Positions 24,680 to 39,200 of a DNA stretch of 64,000 nt are shown one piece after another; position 1 is the first letter of the stretch, and each line of letters begins with the position of its first letter. The DNA lies in NCBI GenBank assembly GCA_032209605.1, contig JASFXZ010000027.1, positions 9,257,372 to 9,321,371 on the forward strand, given 5' to 3'. The notes under the pieces were generated by a model. That model did no database searches. It saw nothing but the letters and a program-made list of their open reading frames with translations, and was not told the DNA's origin. This DNA is from Mactromeris polynyma. Taxonomy: Eukaryota; Mollusca; Bivalvia; Venerida; Mactridae. The translations under genes were made by a program, and so were the position numbers.

Positions 24680-25535
24680 ATGGTAGTGTGTCAGTGTAAC
24701 TGTGTAGACAGTGGTCCTATTGGTGGTAGTGTTACTGTGTGACTGTGCAGACAGTGGTCCTATTGATGGCAGCGTGTCAGTGTAACTGTGTAGACAGTGG
24801 TGCTATTGGTGGCAGTGTGTCAGTGTAACTGTGTAGACAGTGGTGCTATTGATGGCAGAGTGTCAGTGTAACTGTGTAGACAGTGGTGCTATTGATGGCA
24901 GCGTGTCAGTGTAACTGTGTAGACAGTGGTCCTATTGATGGCAGCGTGTCAGTGTAACTGTGTAGACAGTGGTGCTATTGGTGGCAGTGTGTCAGTGTAG
25001 ACAGTGGTGCTATTGATGGCAGCGTGTCAGTGTAACTGTGTAGACAGTGGTGCTATTGGTGGCAGTGTGTCAGTGTAACTGTGTAGACAGTGGTGCTATT
25101 GATGGCAGTGTGTCAGTGTTACTGTGTAGACAGTGGTGCTATTGATGGCAGTGTGTCAGTGTTACTGTGTAGACAGTGGTCCTATTGATGGCAGTGTGTC
25201 AGTATTACTGTGTAGACAGTGGTCCTATTGGTGGTAGTGTGTCAGTGTTACTGTGTAGACAGTGGTCCTATTGATGGTAGTGTGTCAGTATTACTGTGTA
25301 GACAGTGGTCCTATTGGTGGTAGTGTGTCAGTGTTACTGCATAGAAAGTGGTCCTATTGATGTTAGTGCATCAGTGTTACTGTGTAGACAGTGGTCCTAT
25401 TGATGGTAGTGTGTCAGTATTACTGTGTAGACAGTGGTCCTATTGGTGGTAGTGTTTCAGTGTTACTGTATAGAAAGTGGTCCTATTGATGGCAGTGCGT
25501 CAGTGTTACTGTGTAGACAGTGGTCCTATTGGTGG
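24680..25535. repeat. 43-bp minisatellite, about 20 units
   Basis: Unit gtcagtgtaactgtgtagac then agtggtgctattgatggcagcgt. Variants alternate g/c at the tggt(g/c)cta position, gat/ggt, and gtaac/gttac. The gtaac form dominates the left third and the gttac/gtatt form the right, so neighbouring units are most alike. One unit near 24990 has a deletion. Confidence 0.92.
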
Positions 25536-25789
25536 TTTTATCAATGTGTAATGTGATGAGATTTCTTTCCATGAATAATATATGTTACTAATTTTTGAAA
25601 AAAAAGGCAAGTCAGTTGTCTGTGTTCAGAAATAAAGCACAGTGCTTCAGCATATTTTCTGTGGATAATAGAGAGCTGGAATGTATACAGTAGTCTATTC
25701 ATATTTGGGTTTGATCAAGAAGTTCACAATCCCTAAATTTGGTGTTAACACTGGTTGGTAGCCAGGAAGCAGTCATCAAGAGTGATTAA

Positions 25790-25985
25790 TACAGTCGAAA
25801 CCCCTTATGTCGACAATATAGGGACCTGATAAAATATGTTGACATATCCGAATGTGATAGAAATGTTGACATATAAATCATTTTCCTTATACAATATATA
25901 GCGACAGAAATTGGGACTTTACAGATATGTTCACTAAACCGGAATGTCAATATTGAGTGTGGACACACAATGAGTGTCGACTATA
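25790..25985. mobile_element. Possible pogo/Tigger-like terminal fragment
   Basis: Begins tacagtcgaaaccccttatg followed by tcgac and ends near a gagtgtcgacta block. Repeated gttgacatat words and the cagtcgaa start resemble pogo-type transposon ends. No transposase frame is present. Weak. Confidence 0.25.
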
Positions 25986-25989
25986 TAAG

Positions 25990-27281
25990 TTATAAGAACT
26001 TATTTCACAATCATGTAAAATAAAAATGTTATAAATATTTTATCTCCAAATAGTAACATCAATATATCATACTCCAACTTATAATCAATACAAGATGTAT
26101 TCACATTCAAACATTTATTGCTGTTCCGAGTATATGTATATGCTTATATGTATATGCTTCTGACATAAAATAATCTAAAATAAATAAATATATATTATAT
26201 ATGTGATATAAAACATGAACAATACTTAGTCTATAACAAACAGTGTACAAACATTTCTTAGATTATCATAAGAGTCCAGCCTTCAAACGGATCAGAGAAG
26301 CAGGGCAGAGTTATCCCCCTTCATACAGAGTTAACCTATTAAGAGTTAAAAATATAACAACAAAAGCTGCACCAATAAAACAGTAACATGTTTATACACA
26401 ACAATCTAAAACATAATTCAAGGGTCATAGTGAATAAGTCTATATGCATACAGATAAACTAGTTTTACTTTCACAAACATGGCTGTTTAGATGATGTACA
26501 AAATGTAGCTCCTAGACTGTTTACATTTTATTTTATGATTTGACCAAAGGGCCGAATTCAAACTTGTCAATTTTATTATGGTCAACATTCTGACAAAGTG
26601 CGATTAAGACTGGACCAAACTCGTAAACTCCATAGTGTAAACTATTCAACTGTTGACCACGGACACAGAGCTAACACTACAGCTTGTCTTAAGTAACTAA
26701 TAGGTAAATAACAACACATTATAGAAAGCTAACAAAGAATAAACAATGCAGTTACATCATATTACATTTTGGAAGCTCAAAGAAATACATACATGATGAC
26801 TTATAATAGCTGAAGAGTATATTACTGAAAGACAATGTACACTACATACTGGTTAAAATAGTATTTGTTCATTGTAACTTGGCACATGGGCAACTGTATG
26901 CACGGAGATAGAACAACTGGTTGCCAACAAATATCAAACAACAATTCTTGAAAATTCACACAGTTTTAACTGTTCACATACATCCATTTATCAGGGGATC
27001 CCAGCTGGTATAATAAACCTGAGAGTAACTTTCCAAATGTATTTAACACTTTAACAAGTAGGGCAATAATTTCTTGATTTATTTACAATAATCCAAAGAG
27101 GACAGTGTTTGGGCGTAGGATAGAGTGGGGGATTTGTACTAGCATTTCTGGTCAACAGCAGAATTCCTGTTGGGCATGTTCTGGATAACAGAACTATTTC
27201 TGTAGGACACAGTCTGGTAAATAGTTGCATTTCTGAAAGTCACAGTCTAACACAACAGAAGTCTAACGCAGACAGGCAGTG
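25990..27281 (-). other. Likely 3' UTR and flank of the EF-hand gene
   Basis: AT-rich DNA downstream of the stop codon at 27282. TTTATT at about 26112 and 26527 (AATAAA on the minus strand) are possible polyadenylation signals. No coding exon seen. Confidence 0.4.
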
Positions 27282-30200
27282 TTATGTAGCAATCAATTTC
27301 TTCATATTTGTATCTATTTTGTTTCCAAAATAATGATCACATAGTAATAATGGACAATCAATAAACTCCACTTTGTAATCATAGTACAATGTTAATTCTT
27401 CCGCATCATCGTATGTGTCTCCTTCGTAACCTAATTCCTGTAATGTCATATGCACAGGTAACATGGCTTCACGACTTCGAGATTTATCATAAAATACAGA
27501 TAATTTCGTTGTCATGACACCTGTTTCATCAATGATAATCTGATGTAACGAACTGACAGGAATATGCGCATGAACCAAAACTTCAAAATGACCTGGATGT
27601 TCCTTGATATCGTTAAATGTAACCAAACGTAATTCCAACATTATGAATCTGTAAATACAAAGTACACGTTCTAAGGAGAAAGAAATATTGTACAAGTAGA
27701 TAAAGAAGCAGATAGATTTGTTCCAGTTTCAAACTGAGATATTGTCGCATTATTTCCAGAACCCATGGAACTGCATTTTACTTATGTTATGTGCTTTCCA
27801 GAACAAATTAGGTAGTACAGATAGAGCTTGGAAAGATGGTTTCAGTACCAAATACTCAAAACCGACAAAAATTGTGTTACAGGGTTCTGGAAATAAGGCG
27901 ACAATATGTCTTATCATACACAATCCTGGGTCCACTGTTAGTAAAACAGAGTATGCAGCCTAATCTCAGAATGAAGTATACCATTTTACTATTTTAAGAG
28001 TCCTCAGAAACAACCAGTCAGACAACTGAGATTTCTAGCTGGTCTCAAAACTCAAGACTTTTATCCACAGACCCTGATTTTTATAAACATTTGAATGGAA
28101 TACCCAACAGACTTAATATGTTTTAAATAGTTTAAAGGTAGATAGTCTTATTTTATATCAAAATATGCTAAGTAACAATTTTGAGAAAATGGCATTTTGA
28201 TGCCTTTATATAGATGTGCTCTAAAACACAGTATTATAAAATTTCTTAAAATTTCCTTGAATTGCAAAACACACGTTGGATACAGGTATTGCATATGCTT
28301 GCACTATCTCAGTATGCCAGGATAGAAAATACCTGAAAATACCACATGTATTTGTGGTTTTAGGAAACATGTAAGAAAAGTGACAATGCAGTGTTGCTGA
28401 GCACATCTGTATGAAGGCCAGTTTTCTTATATTTATCACTAAGCATATTTTGTCCAAAAAAAAGTGTCCGACTCCTAAATTGAATTGTTGTGAGTTTGAA
28501 TCCCGCATTGAGAGAAGTCAAATCATGCACCTCACAATCAAGAATTATGCACAACTAGTATTGGTCTGTAACCCAGGACGTTGTCATCAAGAGTGTTCAA
28601 CATAAGTTATAAAAAAAATTCACAATCAATGTAAAAAAAATAATAACATCAAAAACTCACCTAGGATATTTCACTTGATAAGGTCCATTTATAGATAATT
28701 TACAACATTTACATTTCTCAAAGTTTCTCTCTGTCAATATAAGGATCTTATCTGCCTCTTCTTCTTCACGTTCTAAATCTTCCAGTTCTCTGAAATCATT
28801 GATTGATGTATATTTTAGCATCTACGGATCAAGGATGCCATCTAAGTATACAATGACGTTGACATTCAATAAAACTGGAATTTCTCACAAACTATGAGAG
28901 TATGAGATCAGGAAGTATTTACAGTAAAACCTCAATAATAAGACCACCATTGCTCCTGAAGAAATTGTGCCTTAGTTGTCAGATGGTCTGATTGTTGAGA
29001 GAAAATATCGAAGGGAAATTGATTACTGGTCCATCGAAATACGGTCTTATCAATGGGTGGTCTTAATTTCTAGGTGGTCTTCATGTGAGTTTTTACAGTA
29101 CTAAGGAACCATTGCTCATCTATAAACATGGTCAAACATCCTTGGGTAACATACTTAATTATGTACAGTTACTGTATTGTACTGTGTTTTCACTGACTGT
29201 GATACACCCGCACAGCTAGCTAAGCATGTAAGCTCTTGACTGCCATTCTGAAGGTTGACATTCCTACCCTGGATGAGGTATATTCTACCAGACAATGTCA
29301 CTGACTGTGATACACCCACACAGCTAGCTAAGCATGTAAGCTCTTGACTGCCATTCTGAAGGTTGACATTCCTACCCTGGGTGAGGTATATTCTACCAGA
29401 CAATGTCACTGACTGTGATACACCAGCACAGCTAGCCAAGTATGTAAGCTCTTGACTGCCATTCTGAAGGTTGACATTCCTACCCTGGATGAGGTATATT
29501 CTACCAGACAATGTCACTGACTGTGATACACCAGCACAGCTAGCTAAGTATGTAAGCTCTTGACTGCCATTCTGAAGGTTGACATTCCTACCCTGGATGA
29601 GGTATATTCTACCAGACAATGTCACTGACTGTGATACACCCGCACAGCTAGCTAAGTATGTAAGCTCATGACTGCCATTCTGAAGGTGGACATTCCTACC
29701 CTGGGTGAGGTATATTCTACCAGACAATGTCACTGACTGTGATACACCAACACAGCTAGCTAAGCATGTAAGCTCTTGACTGCCATTCTGAAGGTTGACA
29801 ATCCTACCCTGGGTGAGGTATATTCTACCAGACAATGTCACTGACTGTGATACACCCACACAGCTAGCTAAGCATGTAAGCTCTTGACTGCCATTCTGAA
29901 GGTTGACATTCCTACCCTGGGTGAGGTATATTCTACCAGACAATGTCACTGACTGTGATACACCCACACAGCTAGCTAAGCATGTAAGCTCTTGACTGCC
30001 ATTCTGAAGGTTGACATTCCTACCCTGGGTGAGGTATATTCTACCAGACAATGTCACTGACTGTGATACACCCACACAGCTAGCTAAGCATGTAAGCGCT
30101 TGACTGCCATTCTGAAGGTTGACATTCCTACCCTGGGTGAGGTATATTCTACCAGACAATGTCACTGACTGTGATACACCAGCACAGCTAGCTAAGCATG

Positions 30201-33200
30201 TAAGCTCTTGACTGCCATTCTGAAGGTTGACATTCCTACCCTGGGTGAGGTATATTCTACCAGACAATGTCACTGACTGTGATACACCAGCACAGCTAGC
30301 TAAGCATGTAAGCTCTTGACTGCCATTCTGAAGGTTGACATTCCTACCCTGGGTGAGGTATATTCTACCAGACAATGTCACTGACTGTGATACACCCACA
30401 CAGCTAGCTAAGCATGTAAGCTCTTGACTGCCATTCTGAAGGTTGACATTCCTACCCTGGGTGAGGTATATTCTACCAGACAATGTCACTGACTGTGATA
30501 CACCAGCACAGCTAGCTAAGTATGTAAGCTCTTGACTGCCATTCTGAAGGTTGACGTTCCTACCCTGGGTGAGGTATATTCTACCAGACAATGTCACTGA
30601 CTGCACACCCGCACAGCTAGCTAAGTATGTAAGCTCTTGACTGCCATTCTGAAGGTTGACGTTCCTACCCTGGGTGAGGTATATTCTACCAGACAATGTC
30701 ACTGACTGTGATACACCCACACAGCTAGCTAAGTATGTAAGCTCTTGACTGCCATTCTGAAGGTTGACATTCCTACCCTGGGTGAGGTATATTCTACCAG
30801 ACAATGTCACTGACTGTGATACACCCGCACAGCTAGCTAAGCATGTAAGCTCTTGACTGCCATTCTGAAGGTTGACATTCCTACCCTGGATGAGGTATAT
30901 TCTACCAGACAATGTCACTGACTGTGATACACCAGCACAGCTAGCTAAGCATGTAAGCTCTTGACTGCCATTCTGAAGGTTGACATTCCTACCCTGGGTG
31001 AGGTATATTCTACCAGACAATGTCACTGACTGTGATACACCAGCACAGCTAGCTAAGTATGTAAGCTCTTGACTGCCATTCTGAAGGTTGACATTCCTAC
31101 CCTGGATGAGGTATATTCTACCAGACAATGTCACTGACTGTGATACACCCACACAGCTAGCTAAGCATGTAAGCTCTTGACTGCCATTCTGAAGGTTGAC
31201 ATTCCTACCCTGGATGAGGTATATTCTACCAGACAATGTCACTGACTGTGATACACCCACACAGCTAGCTAAGCATGTAAGCTCTTGACTGCCATTCTGA
31301 AGGTTGACATTCCTACCCTGGGTGAGGTATATTCTACCAGACAATGTCACTGACTGTGATACACCCACACAGCTAGCTAAGTATGTAAGCTCTTGACTGC
31401 CATTCTGAAGGTTGACATTCCTACCCTGGGTGAGGTATATTCTACCAGACAATGTCACTGACTGTGATACACCAGCACAGCTAGCCAAGTATGTAAGCTC
31501 TTGACTGCCATTCTGAAGGTTGACATTCCTACCCTGAGTGAGGTATATTCTACCAGACAATGTCACTGACTATGATACACCCGCACAGCTAGCTAAGTAT
31601 GTAAGCTCTTGACTGCCATTCTGAAGGTTGACATTCCTACCCTGGATGAGGTATATTCTACCAGACAATGTCACTGACTGTGATACACCCACACAGCTAG
31701 CTAAGTATGTAAGCTCTTGACTGCCATTCTGAAGGTTGACATTCCTACCCTGGGTGAGGTATATTCTACCAGACAATGTCACTGACTGTGATACACCAGC
31801 ACAGCTAGCTAAGCATGTAAGCTCTTGACTGCCATTCTGAAGGTTGACATTCCTACCCTGGGTGAGGTATATTCTACCAGACAATGTCACTGACTGTGAT
31901 ACACCCACACAGCTAGCTAAGCATGTAAGCTCTTGACTGCCATTCTGAAGGTTGACATTCCTACCCTGGGTGAGGTATATTCTACCAGACAATGTCACTG
32001 ACTGTGATACACCAGCACAGCTAGCTAAGTATGTAAGCTCTTGACTGCCATTCTGAAGGTTGACGTTCCTACCCTGGGTGAGGTATATTCTACCAGACAA
32101 TGTCACTGACTGCACACCCGCACAGCTAGCTAAGTATGTAAGCTCTTGACTGCCATTCTGAAGGTTGACGTTCCTACCCTGGGTGAGGTATATTCTACCA
32201 GACAATGTCACTGACTGTGATACACCCACACAGCTAGCTAAGTATGTAAGCTCTTGACTGCCATTCTGAAGGTTGACATTCCTACCCTGGGTGAGGTATA
32301 TTCTACCAGACAATGTCACTGACTGTGATACACCAGCACAGCTAGCTAAGCATGTAAGCTCTTGACTGCCATTCTGAAGGTTGACATTCCTACCCTGAGT
32401 GAGGTATATTCTACCAGACAATGTCACTGACTGTGATACACCAGCACAGCTAGCTAAGTATGTAAGCTCTTGACTGCCATTCTGAAGGTTGACATTCCTA
32501 CCCTGAGTGAGGTATATTCTACCAGACAATGTCACTGACTGTGATACACCAGCACAGCTAGCTAAGCATGTAAGCTCTTGACTGCCATTCTGAAGGTTGA
32601 CATTCCTACCCTGAGTGAGGTATATTCTACCAGACAATGTCACTGACTGTGATACACCCACACAGCTAGCTAAGTATGTAAGCTCTTGACTGCCATTCTG
32701 AAGGTTGACATTCCTACCCTGGGTGAGGTATATTCTACCAGACAATGTCACTGACTGTGATACACAAGCACAGCTAGCCAAGTATGTAAGCTCTTGACTG
32801 CCATTCTGAAGGTTGACATTCCTACCCTGAGTGAGGTATATTCTACCAGACAATGTCACTGACTATGATACACCCGCACAGCTAGCTAAGTATGTAAGCT
32901 CTTGACTGCCATTCTGAAGGTTGACAATCCTACCCTGGGTGAGGTATATTCTACCAGACAATGTCACTGACTGTGATACACCCACACAGCTAGCTAAGCA
33001 TGTAAGCTCTTGACTGCCATTCTGAAGGTTGACATTCCTACCCTGGGTGAGGTATATTCTACCAGACAATGTCACTGACTGTGATACACCCACACAGCTA
33101 GCTAAGCATGTAAGCTCTTGACTGCCATTCTGAAGGTTGACATTCCTACCCTGGGTGAGGTATATTCTACCAGACAATGTCACTGACTGTGATACACCCA

Positions 33201-36200
33201 CACAGCTAGCTAAGCATGTAAGCTCTTGACTGCCATTCTGAAGGTTGACATTCCTACCCTGGGTGAGGTATATTCTACCAGACAATGTCACTGACTGTGA
33301 TACACCAGCACAGCTAGCTAAGCATGTAAGCTCTTGACTGCCATTCTGAAGGTTGACATTCCTACCCTGGGTGAGGTATATTCTACCAGACAATGTCACT
33401 GACTGTGATACACCAGCACAGCTAGCTAAGCATGTAAGCTCTTGACTGCCATTCTGAAGGTTGACATTCCTACCCTGGGTGAGGTATATTCTACCAGACA
33501 ATGTCACTGACTGTGATACACCCACACAGCTAGCTAAGCATGTAAGCTCTTGACTGCCATTCTGAAGGTTGACATTCCTACCCTGGGTGAGGTATATTCT
33601 ACCAGACAATGTCACTGACTGTGATACACCAGCACAGCTAGCTAAGTATGTAAGCTCTTGACTGCCATTCTGAAGGTTGACGTTCCTACCCTGGGTGAGG
33701 TATATTCTACCAGACAATGTCACTGACTGCACACCCGCACAGCTAGCTAAGTATGTAAGCTCTTGACTGCCATTCTGAAGGTTGACGTTCCTACCCTGGG
33801 TGAGGTATATTCTACCAGACAATGTCACTGACTGTGATACACCCACACAGCTAGCTAAGTATGTAAGCTCTTGACTGCCATTCTGAAGGTTGACATTCCT
33901 ACCCTGGGTGAGGTATATTCTACCAGACAATGTCACTGACTGTGATACACCCGCACAGCTAGCTAAGCATGTAAGCTCTTGACTGCCATTCTGAAGGTTG
34001 ACATTCCTACCCTGGATGAGGTATATTCTACCAGACAATGTCACTGACTGTGATACACCAGCACAGCTAGCTAAGCATGTAAGCTCTTGACTGCCATTCT
34101 GAAGGTTGACATTCCTACCCTGGGTGAGGTATATTCTACCAGACAATGTCACTGACTGTGATACACCAGCACAGCTAGCTAAGTATGTAAGCTCTTGACT
34201 GCCATTCTGAAGGTTGACATTCCTACCCTGGATGAGGTATATTCTACCAGACAATGTCACTGACTGTGATACACCCACACAGCTAGCTAAGCATGTAAGC
34301 TCTTGACTGCCATTCTGAAGGTTGACATTCCTACCCTGGATGAGGTATATTCTACCAGACAATGTCACTGACTGTGATACACCCACACAGCTAGCTAAGC
34401 ATGTAAGCTCTTGACTGCCATTCTGAAGGTTGACATTCCTACCCTGGGTGAGGTATATTCTACCAGACAATGTCACTGACTGTGATACACCCACACAGCT
34501 AGCTAAGTATGTAAGCTCTTGACTGCCATTCTGAAGGTTGACATTCCTACCCTGGGTGAGGTATATTCTACCAGACAATGTCACTGACTGTGATACACCA
34601 GCACAGCTAGCCAAGTATGTAAGCTCTTGACTGCCATTCTGAAGGTTGACATTCCTACCCTGAGTGAGGTATATTCTACCAGACAATGTCACTGACTATG
34701 ATACACCCGCACAGCTAGCTAAGTATGTAAGCTCTTGACTGCCATTCTGAAGGTTGACATTCCTACCCTGGATGAGGTATATTCTACCAGACAATGTCAC
34801 TGACTGTGATACACCCACACAGCTAGCTAAGTATGTAAGCTCTTGACTGCCATTCTGAAGGTTGACATTCCTACCCTGGGTGAGGTATATTCTACCAGAC
34901 AATGTCACTGACTGTGATACACCAGCACAGCTAGCTAAGCATGTAAGCTCTTGACTGCCATTCTGAAGGTTGACATTCCTACCCTGGGTGAGGTATATTC
35001 TACCAGACAATGTCACTGACTGTGATACACCCACACAGCTAGCTAAGCATGTAAGCTCTTGACTGCCATTCTGAAGGTTGACATTCCTACCCTGGGTGAG
35101 GTATATTCTACCAGACAATGTCACTGACTGTGATACACCAGCACAGCTAGCTAAGTATGTAAGCTCTTGACTGCCATTCTGAAGGTTGACGTTCCTACCC
35201 TGGGTGAGGTATATTCTACCAGACAATGTCACTGACTGCACACCCGCACAGCTAGCTAAGTATGTAAGCTCTTGACTGCCATTCTGAAGGTTGACGTTCC
35301 TACCCTGGGTGAGGTATATTCTACCAGACAATGTCACTGACTGTGATACACCCACACAGCTAGCTAAGTATGTAAGCTCTTGACTGCCATTCTGAAGGTT
35401 GACATTCCTACCCTGGGTGAGGTATATTCTACCAGACAATGTCACTGACTGTGATACACCCGCACAGCTAGCTAAGCATGTAAGCTCTTGACTGCCATTC
35501 TGAAGGTTGACATTCCTACCCTGGATGAGGTATATTCTACCAGACAATGTCACTGACTGTGATACACCAGCACAGCTAGCTAAGCATGTAAGCTCTTGAC
35601 TGCCATTCTGAAGGTTGACATTCCTACCCTGGGTGAGGTATATTCTACCAGACAATGTCACTGACTGTGATACACCAGCACAGCTAGCTAAGTATGTAAG
35701 CTCTTGACTGCCATTCTGAAGGTTGACATTCCTACCCTGGATGAGGTATATTCTACCAGACAATGTCACTGACTGTGATACACCCACACAGCTAGCTAAG
35801 CATGTAAGCTCTTGACTGCCATTCTGAAGGTTGACATTCCTACCCTGGATGAGGTATATTCTACCAGACAATGTCACTGACTGTGATACACCCACACAGC
35901 TAGCTAAGCATGTAAGCTCTTGACTGCCATTCTGAAGGTTGACATTCCTACCCTGGGTGAGGTATATTCTACCAGACAATGTCACTGACTGTGATACACC
36001 CACACAGCTAGCTAAGTATGTAAGCTCTTGACTGCCATTCTGAAGGTTGACATTCCTACCCTGGGTGAGGTATATTCTACCAGACAATGTCACTGACTGT
36101 GATACACCAGCACAGCTAGCTAAGCATGTAAGCTCTTGACTGCCATTCTGAAGGTTGACATTCCTACCCTGGGTGAGGTATATTCTACCAGACAATGTCA

Positions 36201-39200
36201 CTGACTGTGATACACCCACACAGCTAGCTAAGCATGTAAGCTCTTGACTGCCATTCTGAAGGTTGACATTCCTACCCTGGGTGAGGTATATTCTACCAGA
36301 CAATGTCACTGACTGTGATACACCAGCACAGCTAGCTAAGTATGTAAGCTCTTGACTGCCATTCTGAAGGTTGACGTTCCTACCCTGGGTGAGGTATATT
36401 CTACCAGACAATGTCACTGACTGCACACCCGCACAGCTAGCTAAGTATGTAAGCTCTTGACTGCCATTCTGAAGGTTGACGTTCCTACCCTGGGTGAGGT
36501 ATATTCTACCAGACAATGTCACTGACTGTGATACACCCACACAGCTAGCTAAGTATGTAAGCTCTTGACTGCCATTCTGAAGGTTGACATTCCTACCCTG
36601 GGTGAGGTATATTCTACCAGACAATGTCACTGACTGTGATACACCCGCACAGCTAGCTAAGCATGTAAGCTCTTGACTGCCATTCTGAAGGTTGACATTC
36701 CTACCCTGGATGAGGTATATTCTACCAGACAATGTCACTGACTGTGATACACCAGCACAGCTAGCTAAGCATGTAAGCTCTTGACTGCCATTCTGAAGGT
36801 TGACATTCCTACCCTGGGTGAGGTATATTCTACCAGACAATGTCACTGACTGTGATACACCAGCACAGCTAGCTAAGTATGTAAGCTCTTGACTGCCATT
36901 CTGAAGGTTGACATTCCTACTCTGGATGAGGTATATTCTACCAGACAATGTCACTGACTGTGATACACCCACACAGCTAGCTAAGCATGTAAGCTCTTGA
37001 CTGCCATTCTGAAGGTTGACATTCCTACCCTGGATGAGGTATATTCTACCAGACAATGTCACTGACTGTGATACACCCACACAGCTAGCTAAGCATGTAA
37101 GCTCTTGACTGCCATTCTGAAGGTTGACATTCCTACCCTGGGTGAGGTATATTCTACCAGACAATGTCACTGACTGTGATACACCCACACAGCTAGCTAA
37201 GCATGTAAGCTCTTGACTGCCATTCTGAAGGTTGACATTCCTACCCTGGGTGAGGTATATTCTACCAGACAATGTCACTGACTGTGATACACCCACACAG
37301 CTAGCTAAGGATGTAAGCTCTTGACTGCCATTCTGAAGGTTGACATTCCTACCCTGGGTGAGGTATATTCTACCAGACAATGTCACTGACTGTGATACAC
37401 CAGCACAGCTAGCCAAGTATGTAAGCTCTTGACTGCCATTCTGAAGGTTGACATTCCTACCCTGAGTGAGGTATATTCTACCAGACAATGTCACTGACTA
37501 TGATACACCCACACAGCTAGCTAAGTATGTAAGCTCTTGACTGCCATTCTGAAGGTTGACATTCCTACCCTGGATGAGGTATATTCTACCAGACAATGTC
37601 ACTGACTGTGATACACCCACACAGCTAGCTAAGTATGTAAGCTCTTGACTGCCATTCTGAAGGTTGACATTCCTACCCTGGGTGAGGTATATTCTACCAG
37701 ACAATGTCACTGACTGTGATACACCAGCACAGCTAGCTAAGCATGTAAGCTCTTGACTGCCATTCTGAAGGTTGACATTCCTACCCTGGGTGAGGTATAT
37801 TCTACCAGACAATGTCACTGACTGTGATACACCCACACAGCTAGCTAAGCATGTAAGCTCTTGACTGCCATTCTGAAGGTTGACATTCCTACCCTGGGTG
37901 AGGTATATTCTACCAGACAATGTCACTGACTGTGATACACCAGCACAGCTAGCTAAGTATGTAAGCTCTTGACTGCCATTCTGAAGGTTGACGTTCCTAC
38001 CCTGGGTGAGGTATATTCTACCAGACAATGTCACTGACTGCACACCCGCACAGCTAGCTAAGTATGTAAGCTCTTGACTGCCATTCTGAAGGTTGACGTT
38101 CCTACCCTGGGTGAGGTATATTCTACCAGACAATGTCACTGACTGTGATACACCCACACAGCTAGCTAAGTATGTAAGCTCTTGACTGCCATTCTGAAGG
38201 TTGACATTCCTACCCTGGGTGAGGTATATTCTACCAGACAATGTCACTGACTGTGATACACCCGCACAGCTAGCTAAGCATGTAAGCTCTTGACTGCCAT
38301 TCTGAAGGTTGACATTCCTACCCTGGATGAGGTATATTCTACCAGACAATGTCACTGACTGTGATACACCAGCACAGCTAGCTAAGCATGTAAGCTCTTG
38401 ACTGCCATTCTGAAGGTTGACATTCCTACCCTGGGTGAGGTATATTCTACCAGACAATGTCACTGACTGTGATACACCAGCACAGCTAGCTAAGTATGTA
38501 AGCTCTTGACTGCCATTCTGAAGGTTGACATTCCTACCCTGAGTGAGGTATATTCTACCAGACAATGTCACTGACTATGATACACCCGCACAGCTAGCTA
38601 AGTATGTAAGCTCTTGACTGCCATTCTGAAGGTTGACATTCCTACCCTGGATGAGGTATATTCTACCAGACAATGTCACTGACTGTGATACACCCACACA
38701 GCTAGCTAAGTATGTAAGCTCTTGACTGCCATTCTGAAGGTTGACATTCCTACCCTGGGTGAGGTATATTCTACCAGACAATGTCACTGACTGTGATACA
38801 CCCGCACAGCTAGCTAAGTATGTAAGCTCTTGACTGCCATTCTGAAGGTTGACATTCCTACCCTGGGTGAGGTATATTCTACCAGACAATGTCACTGACT
38901 GTGATACACCCACACAGCTAGCTAAGTATGTAAGCTCTTGACTGCCATTCTGAAGGTTGACATTCCTACCCTGGATGAGGTATATTCTACCAGACAATGT
39001 CACTGACTGTGATACACCAGCACAGCTAGCTAAGCATGTAAGCTCTTGACTGCCATTCTGAAGGTTGACATTCCTACCCTGGGTGAGGTATATTCTACCA
39101 GACAATGTCACTGACTGTGATACACCCACACAGCTAGCTAAGCATGTAAGCTCTTGACTGCCATTCTGAAGGTTGACATTCCTACCCTGGGTGAGGTATA

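Noticed and set aside
28790..28820. Upstream acceptor giving exon 5 an MLKYTSIND start
   Set aside because: From exon 4 the carried bases AG would lead to an immediate TAA; the acceptor at 28790-28791 (gatttcag) keeps the frame.
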